This document shows, piece after piece, positions 26,701 to 37,295 of a DNA stretch of 64,000 bases. The stretch's first letter is position 1. Each line of letters opens with the position of its first letter. This stretch comes from Gordonia namibiensis NBRC 108229. GTDB lineage: Bacteria; Actinomycetota; Actinomycetes; Mycobacteriales; Mycobacteriaceae. The notes under the pieces are model-generated. The model was not told the DNA's origin. It worked only from the letters and a program-made list of their open reading frames with translations, and ran no database searches. The stretch spans positions 1 through 64,000 of the forward strand of contig NZ_BAHE01000035.1 in NCBI RefSeq assembly GCF_000298235.1, in the 5' to 3' direction. The translations under genes and the position numbers were made by a program.

Positions 26701-28295
26701 TCTCGCCGCCGCCGCACCACGACATCTATTCGATCGAGGATCTCGCCCAGCTGATTCACGACCTGAAGAACGCCAACCCCAAGGCGCGCATCCACGTGAA
26801 GCTCGTCAGCGAGGTCGGCGTGGGCACCGTCGCCGCCGGTGTGTCGAAGGCACACGCGGATGTCGTGCTCATCTCGGGTCACGACGGCGGCACCGGCGCC
26901 TCGCCGCTGACGTCGCTCAAGCACGCCGGTGCGCCGTGGGAGATCGGTCTCGCCGAGACCCAGCAGACCCTGCTGCTCAACGGTCTTCGCGACCGCATCG
27001 TGGTCCAGGTCGACGGTCAGATGAAGACCGGCCGCGACGTCGTGATCGCCGCACTGCTCGGTGGCGAGGAGTTCGGTTTCGCGACCGCACCGCTCGTCGT
27101 CTCGGGCTGCGTCATGATGCGCGTCTGCCACCTCGACACCTGCCCGGTCGGCATCGCCACCCAGAACCCGCTTCTGCGTGAGCGTTTCGCCGGCAAGCCG
27201 GAGTTCGTCGAGAACTTCTTCCTGTTCATCGCCGAAGAGGTCCGGGAGCTGTTGGCACGCCTCGGCTTCCGCACGCTCCAGGAGGCCGTGGGCCATGTCG
27301 AGGCCCTCGACACCACCAAGGCCCTGGCGCACTGGAAGTCGGAGAAGGCGGGCAAGCTCGACCTGACGTCGATCCTGACCATGCCGGAATCGCCGTTCAT
27401 GAACCAGGATCTGTACTGCTCGGGCGTCCAGGATCACTCGCTGGAGAAGGCGCTCGACCAGCAGCTCATCGCGCAGAGCCGCGACGCGATCGACCACGGC
27501 ACCCGCGTGTCGTTCACGTCGAAGATCACCAACGTGAACCGCACCGTCGGCACCATGCTGGGCCACGAGGTCACCAAGACCTATGGCGCACAGGGCCTGC
27601 CGGACGGCACGATCATCGTCGACTTCACCGGTTCGGCGGGCAACAGCTTCGGCGCCTTCGTCCCCAAGGGCATCACGCTGCGCCTCGAGGGCGACGCCAA
27701 CGACTTCGTCGGCAAGGGCCTCTCGGGCGGCCGCCTGGTGGTCCGTCCGGCGCGCAACGCGCCGGCCGACTTCGTCGCCGAGGACAACATCATCGCCGGC
27801 AACGTGATCGGCTTCGGTGCCACCGCGGGCAAGATCTTCCTGCGCGGCATCGTCGGCGAGCGCTTCTGCGTCCGTAACTCGGGTGCGACAGCGGTCGTCG
27901 AGGGTGTGGGCGACCACGGCTGTGAGTACATGACCGGTGGACGCGTCGTGGTGCTCGGCGAGACCGGCCGCAACTTCGCGGCGGGTATGTCGGGCGGTAT
28001 GGCGTTCGTCTACGACCCGGACGCCAAGCTGGCCGACAACCTCAACACCGAGCTCGTCGACCTCGAGCCGCTCGAGGCCGAGGACATCGAGTTCCTCGCC
28101 GCCATCATCGACGAACACCGCGCCGAGACCGAATCCCCGGTCGCCGCAGCGCTGCTCGCCGATTGGGACACTGCCCAGACCAAGTTCGCCAAGGTCATGC
28201 CGCGGGACTACAAGCGCGTGCTGCTGGCCATCTCCGAAGCGGAGAAGACCGGGCGAGACGTGAACGAAGCGATCATGGAGGCCGCACGTGGCTGA
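23712..28295 (+). CDS. gltB: Glutamate synthase (NADPH) large subunit
   Basis: 1527 residues from the ATG at 23712. It makes two glutamates from glutamine and 2-oxoglutarate, the second half of the GS/GOGAT ammonia-assimilation route. The N-terminus is a class-II glutamine amidotransferase whose catalytic Cys is residue 20 (EHDSCGVAF), so a 19-residue propeptide must be removed. The central and FMN-binding synthase domains follow ([35 protein letters not shown]), then a 3Fe-4S loop (CHLDTCPVG) and the C-terminal GXGXG helix domain. Length is typical. The stop overlaps gltD. Confidence 0.97.
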   Translation: MKQAPGPVGLYDPRNEHDSCGVAFVVDMHGRRSRDIVDKAIMALVNLEHRGAAGAEPNTGDGAGIMIQVPDRFLRETVDFELPAEGSYATGIAFLPQGSEDARLACEGVEKVIESEGLTLLGWREVPTNENSLGALARDAMPTFRQVFIGGAEGMELERRAYVVRKRVQYELGNKGAGADGPGRETVYFPSLSGRTFVYKGMLTTPQLREFYVDLQDSRVESSLGLVHSRFSTNTFPSWPLAHPFRRVAHNGEINTVTGNENWMRAREALINTEAFGADAASKIFPICTPGASDTARFDEVLELLHLGGRSLPHAVLMMIPEAWERHESMKPEHRAFYRYHSALMEPWDGPASVCFTDGTVVGAVLDRNGLRPSRIWVTKDGLVVMASEVGVLDIDHADVVQKMRLQPGRMFLVDTAAGRIVDDEEIKDELAAEHPYAEWLEKGMVAVDDIEAQPHVHMPHDRVALRQQVFGYTSEELNLLVAPMAKTGAEALGSMGTDTPIAVLSKRPRMLFDYFQQMFAQVTNPPLDAIREEVVTSVGSTIGSEADLLNPSPVSCRQIELPQPVIDNDTLAKLVQINDNESLPDFRSVHIHGLYPVAEGGAGLRKALDEIRAKASAAIEDGANLIVLSDRESDENLAPIPSLLLTAAVHHHLVRERKRTRAGLIVESGDCREVHHVATLVGFGAAAVNPYMAFESIEDMVERGVLGDVDFATAKKNYIKAASKGVLKVMSKMGISTIASYTGAQLFQVIGLSQATVDEFFTGLISQLDGIGLDEIAADVAARHALAFSDRPSERAHRELEVGGEYQWRREGEYHLFNPDTVFKLQHSTRTGQYGVFKEYTKMVDDQSTRLGTLRGLFDFNFGDRDPIPIEKVEPASEIVKRFSTGAMSFGSISAEAHETLAIAMNRLGGRSNSGEGGEDPRRFHHDENGDWRRSAIKQVASGRFGVTSHYLSNCTDIQIKMAQGAKPGEGGQLPPHKVYPWVAEVRGSTPGVGLISPPPHHDIYSIEDLAQLIHDLKNANPKARIHVKLVSEVGVGTVAAGVSKAHADVVLISGHDGGTGASPLTSLKHAGAPWEIGLAETQQTLLLNGLRDRIVVQVDGQMKTGRDVVIAALLGGEEFGFATAPLVVSGCVMMRVCHLDTCPVGIATQNPLLRERFAGKPEFVENFFLFIAEEVRELLARLGFRTLQEAVGHVEALDTTKALAHWKSEKAGKLDLTSILTMPESPFMNQDLYCSGVQDHSLEKALDQQLIAQSRDAIDHGTRVSFTSKITNVNRTVGTMLGHEVTKTYGAQGLPDGTIIVDFTGSAGNSFGAFVPKGITLRLEGDANDFVGKGLSGGRLVVRPARNAPADFVAEDNIIAGNVIGFGATAGKIFLRGIVGERFCVRNSGATAVVEGVGDHGCEYMTGGRVVVLGETGRNFAAGMSGGMAFVYDPDAKLADNLNTELVDLEPLEAEDIEFLAAIIDEHRAETESPVAAALLADWDTAQTKFAKVMPRDYKRVLLAISEAEKTGRDVNEAIMEAARG

Positions 28296-29742
28296 CCCCA
28301 GAGGATTCCTCAAGCACCCCGAGCGGGAGCTGCCCGACCGTCGCCCGGTCGAGCTGCGACTGCTCGACTGGAAAGAGGTCTACACCGACTTCGACAAGGA
28401 TCACCTGAAGACGCAGGCGAGCCGCTGCATGGACTGCGGTATCCCGTTCTGCCACAACGGTTGCCCGCTCGGGAACCTGATCCCCGAGTGGAACGACCTG
28501 GTCTACAAGGACCAGTGGCGCGACGGCATCGAGCGTCTGCACGCGACCAACAACTTCCCGGAGTTCACCGGTCGCCTGTGCCCGGCACCCTGTGAGGCGT
28601 CGTGCGTGCTCGGCATCAACCAGCCGCCGGTGACCATCAAGCAGGTCGAGGTCGAGATCATCGACAACGCCTTCGACAACGGCTGGGTCACCCCGGTCCT
28701 GCCGTCGGAGAAGACCGGCAAGTCGGTGGCCGTCGTCGGCTCGGGCCCGGCCGGACTCGCTGCCGCACAGCAGCTCACGCGTGCCGGACACGACGTGACG
28801 CTGTTCGAGCGGGCCGACCGCATCGGCGGTCTGCTGCGCTACGGCATCCCCGAGTTCAAGATGGAGAAGCGCCACATCGACCGCCGTCTGGCGCAGATGG
28901 AGGCCGAGGGCACCGTCTTCCGCACCGGCGTCAACGTGGGCGTCGACATCACTGTCGAGCAGCTGCGTGCCGACTTCGACGCGGTCATCCTCGCCAACGG
29001 TTCGACCATCGGTCGCGACCTGCCGATCCCGGGCCGCGAGCTCGACGGCATCCACCAGGCGATGGAGTTCCTGCCCCAGGCCAACCGGGTTCAGCTCGGC
29101 GACACCGTCGAGGGCCAGATCACGGCCAAGGGCAAGAAGGTCATCATCATCGGCGGTGGCGACACCGGCGCCGACTGCCTGGGCACCTCGCTGCGTCAGG
29201 GCGCCGAGATCGTCCACCAGTTCGAGATCATGCCGAAGCCGCCGATCGAGCGCGCCGAGTCGACCCCGTGGCCGACCTACCCGCTGATGTACCGCGTGTC
29301 GTCGGCCCACGAAGAGGGCGGCGAGCGTGTCTTCTCGGTCAACACCGAGCAGTTCCTCGGCGAGAACGGCAAGGTCACCGGCCTGAAGGCGCACGAGGTC
29401 GTCATGCGTGACGGACGCTTCGAGAAGGTCGAGGGCTCGGACTTCGAGCTCGAGGCCGACCTGGTCCTGCTGGCGATGGGCTTCGTCGGCCCGGAACGCG
29501 AGGATCTCCTCGACAAGATGGGCGTCGAGTACGACGCCCGCGGCAACGTCAAGCGTGACAACAACTTCGCCGCAGTCGGCCAGCCGGGCGTGTTCGTCGC
29601 CGGTGACGCCGGCCGTGGCCAGTCGCTGATCGTCTGGGCGATCGCCGAGGGTCGTTCGGCCGCCGCGGCCGCCGACGAGTACCTCACCGGTGCGTCGGAT
29701 CTACCGGCCCCGATCGTGCCGACCCAGGTCGCCCAGCGCTGA
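28288..29742 (+). CDS. gltD: Glutamate synthase (NADPH) small subunit
   Basis: 484 residues from the GTG at 28288, overlapping gltB by 8 bases. It passes electrons from NADPH to GltB. The N-terminus has the iron-sulfur cysteines ([17 protein letters not shown] and [12 protein letters not shown]), followed by an FAD-binding motif ([15 protein letters not shown]) and an NADPH motif ([20 protein letters not shown]). The end has [15 protein letters not shown], which binds the flavin. A terminator follows. Confidence 0.97.
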   Translation: MADPRGFLKHPERELPDRRPVELRLLDWKEVYTDFDKDHLKTQASRCMDCGIPFCHNGCPLGNLIPEWNDLVYKDQWRDGIERLHATNNFPEFTGRLCPAPCEASCVLGINQPPVTIKQVEVEIIDNAFDNGWVTPVLPSEKTGKSVAVVGSGPAGLAAAQQLTRAGHDVTLFERADRIGGLLRYGIPEFKMEKRHIDRRLAQMEAEGTVFRTGVNVGVDITVEQLRADFDAVILANGSTIGRDLPIPGRELDGIHQAMEFLPQANRVQLGDTVEGQITAKGKKVIIIGGGDTGADCLGTSLRQGAEIVHQFEIMPKPPIERAESTPWPTYPLMYRVSSAHEEGGERVFSVNTEQFLGENGKVTGLKAHEVVMRDGRFEKVEGSDFELEADLVLLAMGFVGPEREDLLDKMGVEYDARGNVKRDNNFAAVGQPGVFVAGDAGRGQSLIVWAIAEGRSAAAAADEYLTGASDLPAPIVPTQVAQR

Positions 29743-29764
29743 CCTGACGGCCACCACGAACGAG

Positions 29765-29805
29765 AACTCCCGCTCACCGAAAAGGTGGGCGGGAGTTTCG
29801 TTTTC
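29765..29805 (+). terminator. Terminator of gltBD
   Basis: A 14-bp stem AACTCCCGCTCACC / GGTGGGCGGGAGTT (one G-U pair) with a GAAAA loop, followed by TCGTTTTC. Confidence 0.85.
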
Positions 29806-29875
29806 TCGGCTACACACCCGGGGGGCGCGGTCATACACTCGGGCTATCGCAATCCATCCACCGAAGGGGCAGCCC

Positions 29876-30763
29876 ATGCGTCGAATCCTCGCCATCATGT
29901 GCACTCTGCTGTGTGCGGTCTTGGGAGGGTTCGGGTTGAGCACGCCGCGTGCGGACGCGGCGCCGGCCGGTTGCCCGGAGATCTACGTCCTCGCCGTTCC
30001 GGGAACCTGGTCCAACGGCGTCAGCCCCGGCGTCCTGGGCGCGGTCACCTCCGGCCTGGGGCCGGAGACCAGGGTCCAGTACGTCGGCTACGACGCGACC
30101 GCGTTCCCATGGGAGAAGGCGATCTACGGCAAGTCGAAGGCCCAGGCCGTCGCCAACACCCGCGGCCTCGCCCTGCAGATGCTGGCACGGTGCCCGGGCA
30201 CCCGGATCGCACTCGTCGGGTACAGCCAGGGCGCCGACGCCGCGGGCGACCTCGCCTCGGAGATCGGCACCGGCCGCGCCATGATCCGCCCCGGTCAGGT
30301 CGCCGGCGTGGTGCTGATCTCCGATCCCCGACGCTCCCGCAAGGACAACGTAGTCGGCCCGGCCCTGCGCGGTGAGGGCAGCGGCGGACCCCGACTCGAC
30401 GGGATGGGCTGGCTTCTCCCGCGGGCATTCACACTCTGCGAGCCGACCGACATGTACTGCAACACGCCGCGGGACTTCTACATCACCCGTATCGCCGGCT
30501 ACCTGGCCGAGACCAGCGATCCGACGCCGAGCCAGATCCTCCAGTACCAGGCGGAGGCGGCCGTGATCGTGCGTGAGTTGCTCACGCTCGGCGGCCCCGG
30601 CGCGATCGTCCAGGAACTGGGCAACAAGCGGGCCCGCGAGCAGATCATCTCGTTCAACAAGTTCCTGCAGTCGGGCTCGCACGGCACCTACGGCGACTTC
30701 CAGGTGAAGCCCGGCGTCAGCGCGGTCACCTGGGCCAACCGTTTCCTCGCCGGTCTGGCCTGA
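29876..30763 (+). CDS. Secreted cutinase-family esterase
   Basis: 295 residues from the ATG at 29876. Signal peptide of about 29 residues ending near ADA-AP. The serine elbow is GYSQGADAAG, the acid Asp is likely in EPTDMYCN, and the base in GSHGTYG; four cysteines after the signal can form the two cutinase disulfides. Cutinase-like proteins of mycolata (the Culp group) act as lipases, phospholipases or trehalose-monomycolate esterases in the envelope. The pattern is consistent with any of these. Stop lies one base from the stop of the convergent DUF937 gene. Confidence 0.9.
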   Translation: MRRILAIMCTLLCAVLGGFGLSTPRADAAPAGCPEIYVLAVPGTWSNGVSPGVLGAVTSGLGPETRVQYVGYDATAFPWEKAIYGKSKAQAVANTRGLALQMLARCPGTRIALVGYSQGADAAGDLASEIGTGRAMIRPGQVAGVVLISDPRRSRKDNVVGPALRGEGSGGPRLDGMGWLLPRAFTLCEPTDMYCNTPRDFYITRIAGYLAETSDPTPSQILQYQAEAAVIVRELLTLGGPGAIVQELGNKRAREQIISFNKFLQSGSHGTYGDFQVKPGVSAVTWANRFLAGLA

Positions 30764-30764
30764 C

Positions 30765-31379
30765 CTACTTCCGGCCGCCCAGGATCGATCCGAGGATACC
30801 GCCGAGGAGGTCGCCGCCGCCCTGCTTGGCGCCACCGCCGGCTGCGCCCCCGAGCATTCCGCCGAGCAGGTCGCCGAGTCCTCCGGCAGCACCGCCACTG
30901 TTGCCGCCACCCAGCACACTGCCGAGCAGATCGCCCAGGCCGCCGGTGCCGGCCTGAGAGGTACCGCCACCTCCGCCCAGCACCTTCTTGGTGATGTAGC
31001 TCAGCACGATCGGGGCGAGGATCGGGAGCAGTTTCTGGACCAGGCCCTGATCGACGGCCGCAGCCGGTACCTGGTTGCTGACGGCACCCGCGACCTCCGG
31101 GGTCTTGTCACCGAAGATGTGGGCGACGATCTTCGAGCCGTCGGCGGTGTCGACGTCGTCGACGCTGATCTCCCCGGCCGCGAGGTCGTTGTCGTGTTGC
31201 GCGAGGGCGCCGACGAGCTTCTGTGCCGACGCTTCGTTCGCGGTCTGCGCCTGCAGTCCGGCGAGCAGAGCAGGGATCGCCTGTCCGGCGGCAGCGCGAG
31301 CGGAATCCTCGTCGACGCCGAGCTGCTGGGCCAGTGTGTCGTAGGGGAGGCGGGACAGGAGGTCGTCGATGTCGGACAT
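30765..31379 (-). CDS. DUF937-domain protein
   Basis: 204 residues from the ATG at 31379. Starts MSDIDDLLSRLPYDTLAQQL, then an Ala-rich helical DUF937 domain (EDSARAAAGQAIPALLAGLQ; LLPILAPIVLSYITKKVLGG). The last ~70 residues are Gly-rich with repeated GG(L)GDLLGG units (three copies). It has no catalytic motif; the role of DUF937 proteins is unknown, and they tend to be small and abundant. Ends one base apart from the convergent cutinase. Confidence 0.85.
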   Translation of the reverse strand: MSDIDDLLSRLPYDTLAQQLGVDEDSARAAAGQAIPALLAGLQAQTANEASAQKLVGALAQHDNDLAAGEISVDDVDTADGSKIVAHIFGDKTPEVAGAVSNQVPAAAVDQGLVQKLLPILAPIVLSYITKKVLGGGGGTSQAGTGGLGDLLGSVLGGGNSGGAAGGLGDLLGGMLGGAAGGGAKQGGGDLLGGILGSILGGRK

Positions 31380-31783
31380 GTCGGCGCTACTTTCGGTCAA
31401 GAACAGTGAAGGTCCACGTGAACCTACTGGATCCGGCCCCCACCCACCAGAGCCCGAGGTCCCGGCGGGTCCCGCCGCCGATGGGCGAATTGGTCCGGAT
31501 GGATGGCATACGCCGCCGGGTTCGCTGCGTAGCATTGGCGCTGGTAGATGCCGCGTCGCTACCCGGACCGTAACGCCCTGCATGCCATGATCGATCTAGT
31601 CGGCAGGTACGACGGTCACGAATCCGGGACACCGGGGACGTGGAATCTCACATGTCGACGGGGCTCGGGGTGAGTGGTGCAAACCACGAAAATTCCTGGA
31701 GACAGCGATGAGTACTGTCGCTACAGTAGATCAAAGTCAGAGTCCGTTGTAACGAATGTGAATGCACCAGGAAGTGATTGGTC
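31380..31783. other. 404-bp intergenic region
   Basis: No ordinary gene is visible. A 14-codon frame at 31709-31753 (starts MSTVATVDQ) has GGAGA just upstream and could be a leader peptide for the 54-residue gene that follows. The region also holds the DUF937 promoter. Confidence 0.35.
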
Positions 31784-31948
31784 ATGAAGTTGGCTGACAC
31801 ATTTCACTCGCCCCGCCGGGGCTCATTGCTGAATTCGCTCACCGGGGGGCGACTCGGCGGCCGTCGAGTTCACTCATCGACGTTCCCCGCCGAAGCAGAA
31901 CGACTCATCACTCCCGCCGAGCTCAGGCGGCTCGGCGTCCGTTCCTGA
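31784..31948 (+). CDS. Small basic protein of unknown function (54 residues)
   Basis: 54 residues from the ATG at 31784, with AGGAAG about 10 bases upstream. Starts MKLADTFHSPRRGSLLN and ends ITPAELRRLGVRS. It is Arg- and Ser-rich, with no signal peptide and no membrane segment. I recognise no family. The evidence is a good ribosome site, a plausible codon pattern and a repeat-rich stem region just after the stop (CCGGGGGGAT twice, 31951-31990). Confidence 0.45.
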   Translation: MKLADTFHSPRRGSLLNSLTGGRLGGRRVHSSTFPAEAERLITPAELRRLGVRS

Positions 31949-31992
31949 TCCGGGGGGATCAACACCGGGGGTTTCGGTGTCCGGGGGGATTC

Positions 31993-32223
31993 TCAAACCT
32001 CTTCGCGGGCGACCCGCACACTCATCCCGCCCACCTCGACCACATCGCCGAGCGTGAGCTGACGACCCCGCCTGGTCTCGACCTCACCGTTGACGGTCAC
32101 CAGACCGTCGGCGATGACCTCCTTGGCCTCGGCGCCGGATTCGATGAGGTTGGCCAGTTTCAAGAACTGGCCGAGGCGGATGGAGTCGTCGCGGATCGTC
32201 ACGTCGTACACGGTCCCGATCAT
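31993..32223 (-). CDS. RNA-binding S4-domain protein
   Basis: 76 residues from the ATG at 32223; a GTG at 32202 would give the form usual for the family, starting VTIRDDSIRLGQFLKLANL. It is essentially one S4 domain (SGAEAKEVIADGLVTVNGEV, then TRRGRQLTLGDVVEV), which binds structured RNA, often rRNA. The YaaA/YbcJ-like group has no enzymatic domain. It diverges from lysX. Confidence 0.85.
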   Translation of the reverse strand: MIGTVYDVTIRDDSIRLGQFLKLANLIESGAEAKEVIADGLVTVNGEVETRRGRQLTLGDVVEVGGMSVRVAREEV

Positions 32224-32352
32224 GCCCCGTGTGCGCGGAGTCGGCCACACCGGTACGAGCACACCGGTACACCGACGCAGATATGTGCCGCCGCATGATC
32301 GAATCAGCGTGGAGTGCCGGAGCGTTACCGCGCGGGCGACTACCGTCGACGC

Positions 32353-35300
32353 ATGGCCACCGACACCCCCCTTGCGCCGGTCGACCCGTCCAGCCCCGAC
32401 GAACATCCCGAGGCACTCCGGCGGACACCCACCGCGGCTGACCGCCGCTCCCTCGTCCTCCTCGACAAGATCAGGCGCCCTACCGGATTCGGTCGCAACG
32501 CGCCGCACATCGCGGGCACCGTCGTCGGCGTCCTGGCGACGATCGCGTTGTTGTCCAGCCTCATTCCGGCATTCCGGCGGCTGATCCACGACCCGCGGCG
32601 CTACGTCGACGACTACATCATCACCCTGCCCGACACGAGCTTCGCGTGGGCGTTCGTCCTGGCGTTGATCGCCGTCGCGCTGTCGGCACGCAAGCGAATC
32701 GCCTGGTGGATCAGCGTGATCTACCTCGTGCTGTTCATGGTCGGCAACGTGCTGTACCTGATCCCGTCACTCGAGGACGACCTCGACGTCACGGCCTGGG
32801 ACCGCACCAACATCTACATCGGCCTGGTCATCGACCTCGCCGCGCTGGTCTTCCTGCTGTCCACCTACCGGCAGTTCCACACCCGCGTCCGCCGCGGTGC
32901 GATCCCGGCGTCGCTCGCCACTCTCGTCGTCGGTCTCGGCATCGCGACGCTGCTCGGCTGGGCGCTCGTCTGGACCTTCCCGCACACCCTGACCCGGGCA
33001 GATCGGTTGCCGTACGCGTTCAACCGCGTGGTCGCCTTCGGTGCGATCGACCAGGACGCCTCCTTCGACGGTCGCCACACGCACGTCTTCGTCAACGGTC
33101 TGCTCGGTCTGTTCGGCGCGCTGGCGCTGATCGCCGCGGCGGTCGTGTTGTTCCGGTCGCAACGACTGCGCTGGCTGATCACCGCGGAGGACGAGTCGTT
33201 GATCCGCGCGCTCATCACCCGGTTCAACGACGACGATTCGCTCGCCTACTTCTCCACCCGCCGGGACAAGGCGGTCGTGTTCTCACCGGACGGCCGCGCC
33301 GCCATCACCTATCGGGTCGAGGTCGGCGTCGGCATGGCCGGTGGTGACCCCATCGGTGATCCGGAATCCTGGCCCGACGCCATCGCCGAATTCCTCACCC
33401 TCTGTGAGAAGTACGGATGGCATCCGGCCTCGATCGGGTCGAGTGCACGCGGCGCCGCGGCCTACGACGCCGCCGGTTTCATCTCCCTCAACATCGGCGA
33501 CGAGGCAATCCTGCACACCCGTGAGTTCAGCCTGAGCGGCCCGGCGATGAAGGCCGTGCGCCAGGCCGTCACCCGCACCCGGCGAGCCGGTGTGACAGTG
33601 CGTATCCGGCGCCATCGGGAGATCGGTGACGCCGAGATGGCCAAGGTCGTCGCCCGTGCCGACGACTGGCGCGACACCGACGAGGAACGCGGTTTCGCGA
33701 TGGCGTTGTCGCGCATCGGCGATCGCGCCGACGACGACTGTCTGCTGGTCGAGGCCGTGGTCGGCGAGGGCACCCCCGACGAGAAGGTCGTCGGCATGCT
33801 CTCCTTCGTCCCGTGGGGCCGTCGCGGCGCCTCGCTGGACCTGATGCGACGCGATCGCCAGGGACCGAACGGCGTCGTGGAGACGATGGTCGCCGAATTG
33901 TGCCGCAACTCCGAACAGTTCGGCATCACCGAGGTCTCGCTCAACTTCGCCGCCTTCCGGGCGTTCTTCGAGCAGGGGCCGCAGATCGGTGCCGGTCCGG
34001 TCATGCGCGCCGGCTACTCCGTCCTGATGTTCGGTTCGCGGTTCTTCCAGATGGAGTCGCTGTACAAGTCGAACGCCAAGTACCTGCCGGACTGGCAGTC
34101 GCGCTACCTGTGCTTCGAGGACAACCGCATCCTGCCGCGCGTCGGACTCGCCGCGATCGTCACCGAAGGGTTCATCACCCTGCCCAAGTTCGGGCGGGCC
34201 AGGCACTACTCCGAGGGGCAGCCGTCGATCCCGGCCGGCGTCGACGCGCCGGCGCTGATCGCCGAACTGGAAGCGGAGGCAGCGACTCCCGAGGGTGCCG
34301 TCGTGCACCGCCCCGAGCAGGTCCGGGTCCGTCTCGACAAGATGGACCGGCTCGTCGAGCGTGGTTTCGATCCGTATCCGCCCGCCGACCAGCCGACCCA
34401 CACCATCGCGCAGGCGCGATCCGAACCGGAGGGCACCGTCGTCACCGTCGCCGGCCGCGTCACGCGTCTGCGTGACTTCGGCAAGGTGGTGTTCGCCGAC
34501 ATGCACGACTGGTCGGGCGAGGTTCAGATCCTCGTCGAGGACTCGCGGGTCATCCCGGGTACTCCCGACTTCGGTACCGATGTCGACCTCGGCGACCTCA
34601 TCCAGGCACGCGGTGTCGTCGGCACCAGCCGCAAGGGTGAACTGTCGATCCTGATCGACGCGTGGCGGATCAACGGCAAGTGCCTGCGTCCCCTGCCGGA
34701 CAAGTGGGCGGGCCTCACCGATCCCGAGGCCCGCGTGCGCCAGCGCTACGTCGACCTCGCGATCAACGAGGAGAGCCGGAAGAACCTCGCGATCCGCAGC
34801 CTGGTGGTGAAGTCGTTGCGCGACTTCCTCGCCGCGCGCGGCTTCCTGGAGGTCGAGACGCCGATCCTGCAGCAGATCCACGGCGGCGCCAACGCGACAC
34901 CGTTCCAGACGCACATCAACGCCTACAACCTCGATCTCTACCTGCGGATCGCGCCGGAGCTCTACCTGAAGCGCCTGTGCGTCGGCGGTGTGGAGAAGGT
35001 CTTCGAGATCGGTCGCAATTTCCGCAACGAGGGCGTGGACTTCAGTCACAATCCGGAGTTCACGAGCCTGGAAGCCTATGAGGCACACAGCGACTACCTC
35101 AAGATGCTCGACCTCACCCGCGAGATGATCCAGCACGCGGCGACGGCGGCCTACGGCGAACCGGTGATCATCCGTACCGACGCCGACGGAAACGAAGAGC
35201 GCGTGGACATCTCGGGCGAGTGGCCGGTGAAGACCGTCCACGAGGTGGTGTCCGAGGGTGCGGGGGAGGAGATCACCCCGGAGACCTCGGTGGAGCAGCT

Positions 35301-35766
35301 CCGCGCCGTCTGCGATCGTCTCGAGATCAATTACCGCCCGGACTGGGATGCCGGACAGATCGTGCTGGAACTCTACGAACACCTCGGCGAGGACCGCACG
35401 ACCTTCCCGACGTTCTACACCGACTTCCCGACGTCGACGTCGCCGCTGACCCGCGCGCATCGCAGCAAGCCCGGCGTCGCCGAGCGCTGGGACCTGGTGG
35501 CGTGGGGTGTGGAGCTCGGCACCGCCTACACCGAGCTCACCGATCCGGTGGAGCAGCGCAAGCGTCTCACCGAGCAGTCGATCCTGGCCGCCGGTGGCGA
35601 CCCGGAGGCGATGGAGCTCGACGAGGACTTCCTCCAGGCCCTCGAGTACGCGATGCCACCCACGGGTGGTCTGGGCGTGGGCGTCGACCGCGTGGTCATG
35701 CTCATCACCGGCCAGTCGATCCGCGAATCGCTGGCATTCCCGCTGGCCAAACCGCAGGACGCCTGA
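32353..35766 (+). CDS. lysX: Bifunctional lysyl-phosphatidylglycerol synthetase / lysyl-tRNA synthetase
   Basis: 1137 residues from the ATG at 32353. Order: an N-terminal membrane domain of about six helices (residues ~60-280), an MprF-like aminoacyl-PG synthase domain ([34 protein letters not shown]), an OB-fold anticodon-binding domain ([20 protein letters not shown]) and a class-II lysyl-tRNA synthetase domain ([46 protein letters not shown]). It charges tRNA with lysine and moves lysine to phosphatidylglycerol, giving the membrane positive charge that resists cationic antimicrobials. Characteristic of mycobacteria and relatives. Confidence 0.95.
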   Translation: MATDTPLAPVDPSSPDEHPEALRRTPTAADRRSLVLLDKIRRPTGFGRNAPHIAGTVVGVLATIALLSSLIPAFRRLIHDPRRYVDDYIITLPDTSFAWAFVLALIAVALSARKRIAWWISVIYLVLFMVGNVLYLIPSLEDDLDVTAWDRTNIYIGLVIDLAALVFLLSTYRQFHTRVRRGAIPASLATLVVGLGIATLLGWALVWTFPHTLTRADRLPYAFNRVVAFGAIDQDASFDGRHTHVFVNGLLGLFGALALIAAAVVLFRSQRLRWLITAEDESLIRALITRFNDDDSLAYFSTRRDKAVVFSPDGRAAITYRVEVGVGMAGGDPIGDPESWPDAIAEFLTLCEKYGWHPASIGSSARGAAAYDAAGFISLNIGDEAILHTREFSLSGPAMKAVRQAVTRTRRAGVTVRIRRHREIGDAEMAKVVARADDWRDTDEERGFAMALSRIGDRADDDCLLVEAVVGEGTPDEKVVGMLSFVPWGRRGASLDLMRRDRQGPNGVVETMVAELCRNSEQFGITEVSLNFAAFRAFFEQGPQIGAGPVMRAGYSVLMFGSRFFQMESLYKSNAKYLPDWQSRYLCFEDNRILPRVGLAAIVTEGFITLPKFGRARHYSEGQPSIPAGVDAPALIAELEAEAATPEGAVVHRPEQVRVRLDKMDRLVERGFDPYPPADQPTHTIAQARSEPEGTVVTVAGRVTRLRDFGKVVFADMHDWSGEVQILVEDSRVIPGTPDFGTDVDLGDLIQARGVVGTSRKGELSILIDAWRINGKCLRPLPDKWAGLTDPEARVRQRYVDLAINEESRKNLAIRSLVVKSLRDFLAARGFLEVETPILQQIHGGANATPFQTHINAYNLDLYLRIAPELYLKRLCVGGVEKVFEIGRNFRNEGVDFSHNPEFTSLEAYEAHSDYLKMLDLTREMIQHAATAAYGEPVIIRTDADGNEERVDISGEWPVKTVHEVVSEGAGEEITPETSVEQLRAVCDRLEINYRPDWDAGQIVLELYEHLGEDRTTFPTFYTDFPTSTSPLTRAHRSKPGVAERWDLVAWGVELGTAYTELTDPVEQRKRLTEQSILAAGGDPEAMELDEDFLQALEYAMPPTGGLGVGVDRVVMLITGQSIRESLAFPLAKPQDA

Positions 35767-35785
35767 GCGCAGGCACACTGGTCGG

Positions 35786-36712
35786 GTGAACCCGATGACG
35801 CGCACCGACGGTGACGAGGCCTCCGCGCCAGGCGACTTCGTCACCGTGGGGGAGCACCGGCTGCATGTGCTCGACGAGGGTTCGGGCCCGCCGCTGCTGC
35901 TGATGGCGGCACTGGGCAGCAACTGGTTCGACCTCGATCCGCTGGTGGCCAGGCTCTCCGCGTCGTGGCGGGTGATCCGCTACGACCGTCCGGGTTACGG
36001 GTTGTCGAGTCCGGTCGGGCGCCAGCACCTCCCGACCCTGCTCGGCGAGGTTGAACGGATGGTCGCGGTACTGGACGCCCGCGGTGTGACCGAACCCGTT
36101 GTCGTGGTGGGGCATTCGCTGGCCTCGCTCTATGTGGAGGCCTTCGCCCGGCAGTACCCCGACCGGACGGCGGGCGTGGTCGTGCTCGACGGCTCCTATG
36201 TGCTTGTGCCGTGGCGCCTGGTGCCGTTGTCGTTCCGGGTCGGGAACGCGCACCGCCTGATGGGTGTTGCGCGAGCGGTGACGAGCCGCGTCGGCATCCA
36301 ACGCTGGCCGAGCCTGCAGGTGTGGAAGCGGGTCGTACCGGCGCCTCCCGAGGGTCGGGGTGAGCAACAACGCCGTTGGGGAGCCCGCATCTTCGGACAG
36401 CCGCCGTTCCTACTGGCAATGCTCGTCGAGAACGCCGCCTTCGGTGCGATGAACAAGACCCTGCGCGGTCTGCGTCGAACCGCCCCGATGCCCCGCGTGC
36501 CGGTCGTCGTGGTGGTCGCCTCGTCGACGCTGCGCGGATGGCGGGCGTTCTGGGAGTGGAAGCAACGGCGCTATTCGGAGATCCTCGGCGCCGACGAGAT
36601 CGTGGTCCTTCCGCAGGCCAAGCACTTCCTGGTCTCCGAGCGGCCGGACGAGGTCGCGGAGATCATCGACGGCCTCGGTGGAGAACGGCAGCCCGAACCT
36701 ACCCGGGAGTAA
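35786..36712 (+). CDS. Alpha/beta-fold hydrolase
   Basis: 308 residues from the GTG at 35786 (an ATG at 35795 is the alternative), 19 bp after lysX. Fold landmarks: [25 protein letters not shown], the nucleophile elbow [13 protein letters not shown], and the terminal His in [15 protein letters not shown]. No signal peptide. It is a serine hydrolase of unknown substrate, possibly co-transcribed with lysX. Confidence 0.8.
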   Translation: MNPMTRTDGDEASAPGDFVTVGEHRLHVLDEGSGPPLLLMAALGSNWFDLDPLVARLSASWRVIRYDRPGYGLSSPVGRQHLPTLLGEVERMVAVLDARGVTEPVVVVGHSLASLYVEAFARQYPDRTAGVVVLDGSYVLVPWRLVPLSFRVGNAHRLMGVARAVTSRVGIQRWPSLQVWKRVVPAPPEGRGEQQRRWGARIFGQPPFLLAMLVENAAFGAMNKTLRGLRRTAPMPRVPVVVVVASSTLRGWRAFWEWKQRRYSEILGADEIVVLPQAKHFLVSERPDEVAEIIDGLGGERQPEPTRE

Positions 36713-36746
36713 CCCGAAACTTGCGGTAACACCTAAACTGGTCGGC

Positions 36747-37235
36747 ATGAGTGAGCTGACCTTCACCCCGACGGCTGATCTCGTCGACGAGATCGGGGCC
36801 GACGTCCGTAGTTGCGACACCCAGTTCAACCAGTACGGCGGGAACCGCGAGTTCGTCGGCCGCGTCACCACGGTCAAGTGCTTCCAGGACAACGCGCTGC
36901 TGAAGTCCATCCTGAGCGAGTCCAACCCCGGCGGCGTGCTGGTCATCGACGGCGACGCCTCGGTGCACACCGCGCTGGTCGGCGACATCATCGCCGAACT
37001 CGGCCGGTCCAACGGCTGGGTGGGGATCATCGTCAACGGCGCCATCCGCGATGCCAAGGCCATCGGCGGGATGACGATCGGCGTCAAGGCGCTGGGCACC
37101 AACCCGCGCAAGTCCACCAAGACCGGTGCCGGCGACCGTGACGTGCCGCTGACGATCGGTGGCGAGACCTTCAACCCGGGCGACATCGTCTACTCCGACG
37201 ACGACGGCATCGTGCTCGTCAGTCCCGAGAGCTGA
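36747..37235 (+). CDS. rraA: RraA-family protein (regulator of RNase E activity)
   Basis: 162 residues from the ATG at 36747. The RraA fold is clear: [76 protein letters not shown]. In Escherichia coli RraA binds RNase E and inhibits it. Relatives with the Gly-X20-Arg-Asp motif (here GDIIAE...IRDA) can instead be 4-hydroxy-4-methyl-2-oxoglutarate/oxaloacetate aldolases, so enzymatic activity is possible. Good length match. Confidence 0.85.
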   Translation: MSELTFTPTADLVDEIGADVRSCDTQFNQYGGNREFVGRVTTVKCFQDNALLKSILSESNPGGVLVIDGDASVHTALVGDIIAELGRSNGWVGIIVNGAIRDAKAIGGMTIGVKALGTNPRKSTKTGAGDRDVPLTIGGETFNPGDIVYSDDDGIVLVSPES

Positions 37236-37295
37236 CCGCCCGGTCCTCGACCGTCCATCGCAACACGTCCCGAGCCTGCACTGAGGAGACCCGAA

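Noticed and set aside
25224-28313. 1029-codon open frame antisense to gltB
   Set aside because: GC-rich codon bias opens the antisense frame; the sense strand encodes an unmistakable glutamate synthase and the antisense protein shows no motif.
33283-35922. 879-codon open frame antisense to lysX
   Set aside because: Shadow of lysX; no family motif, and low-complexity Arg/Gly/Val composition.
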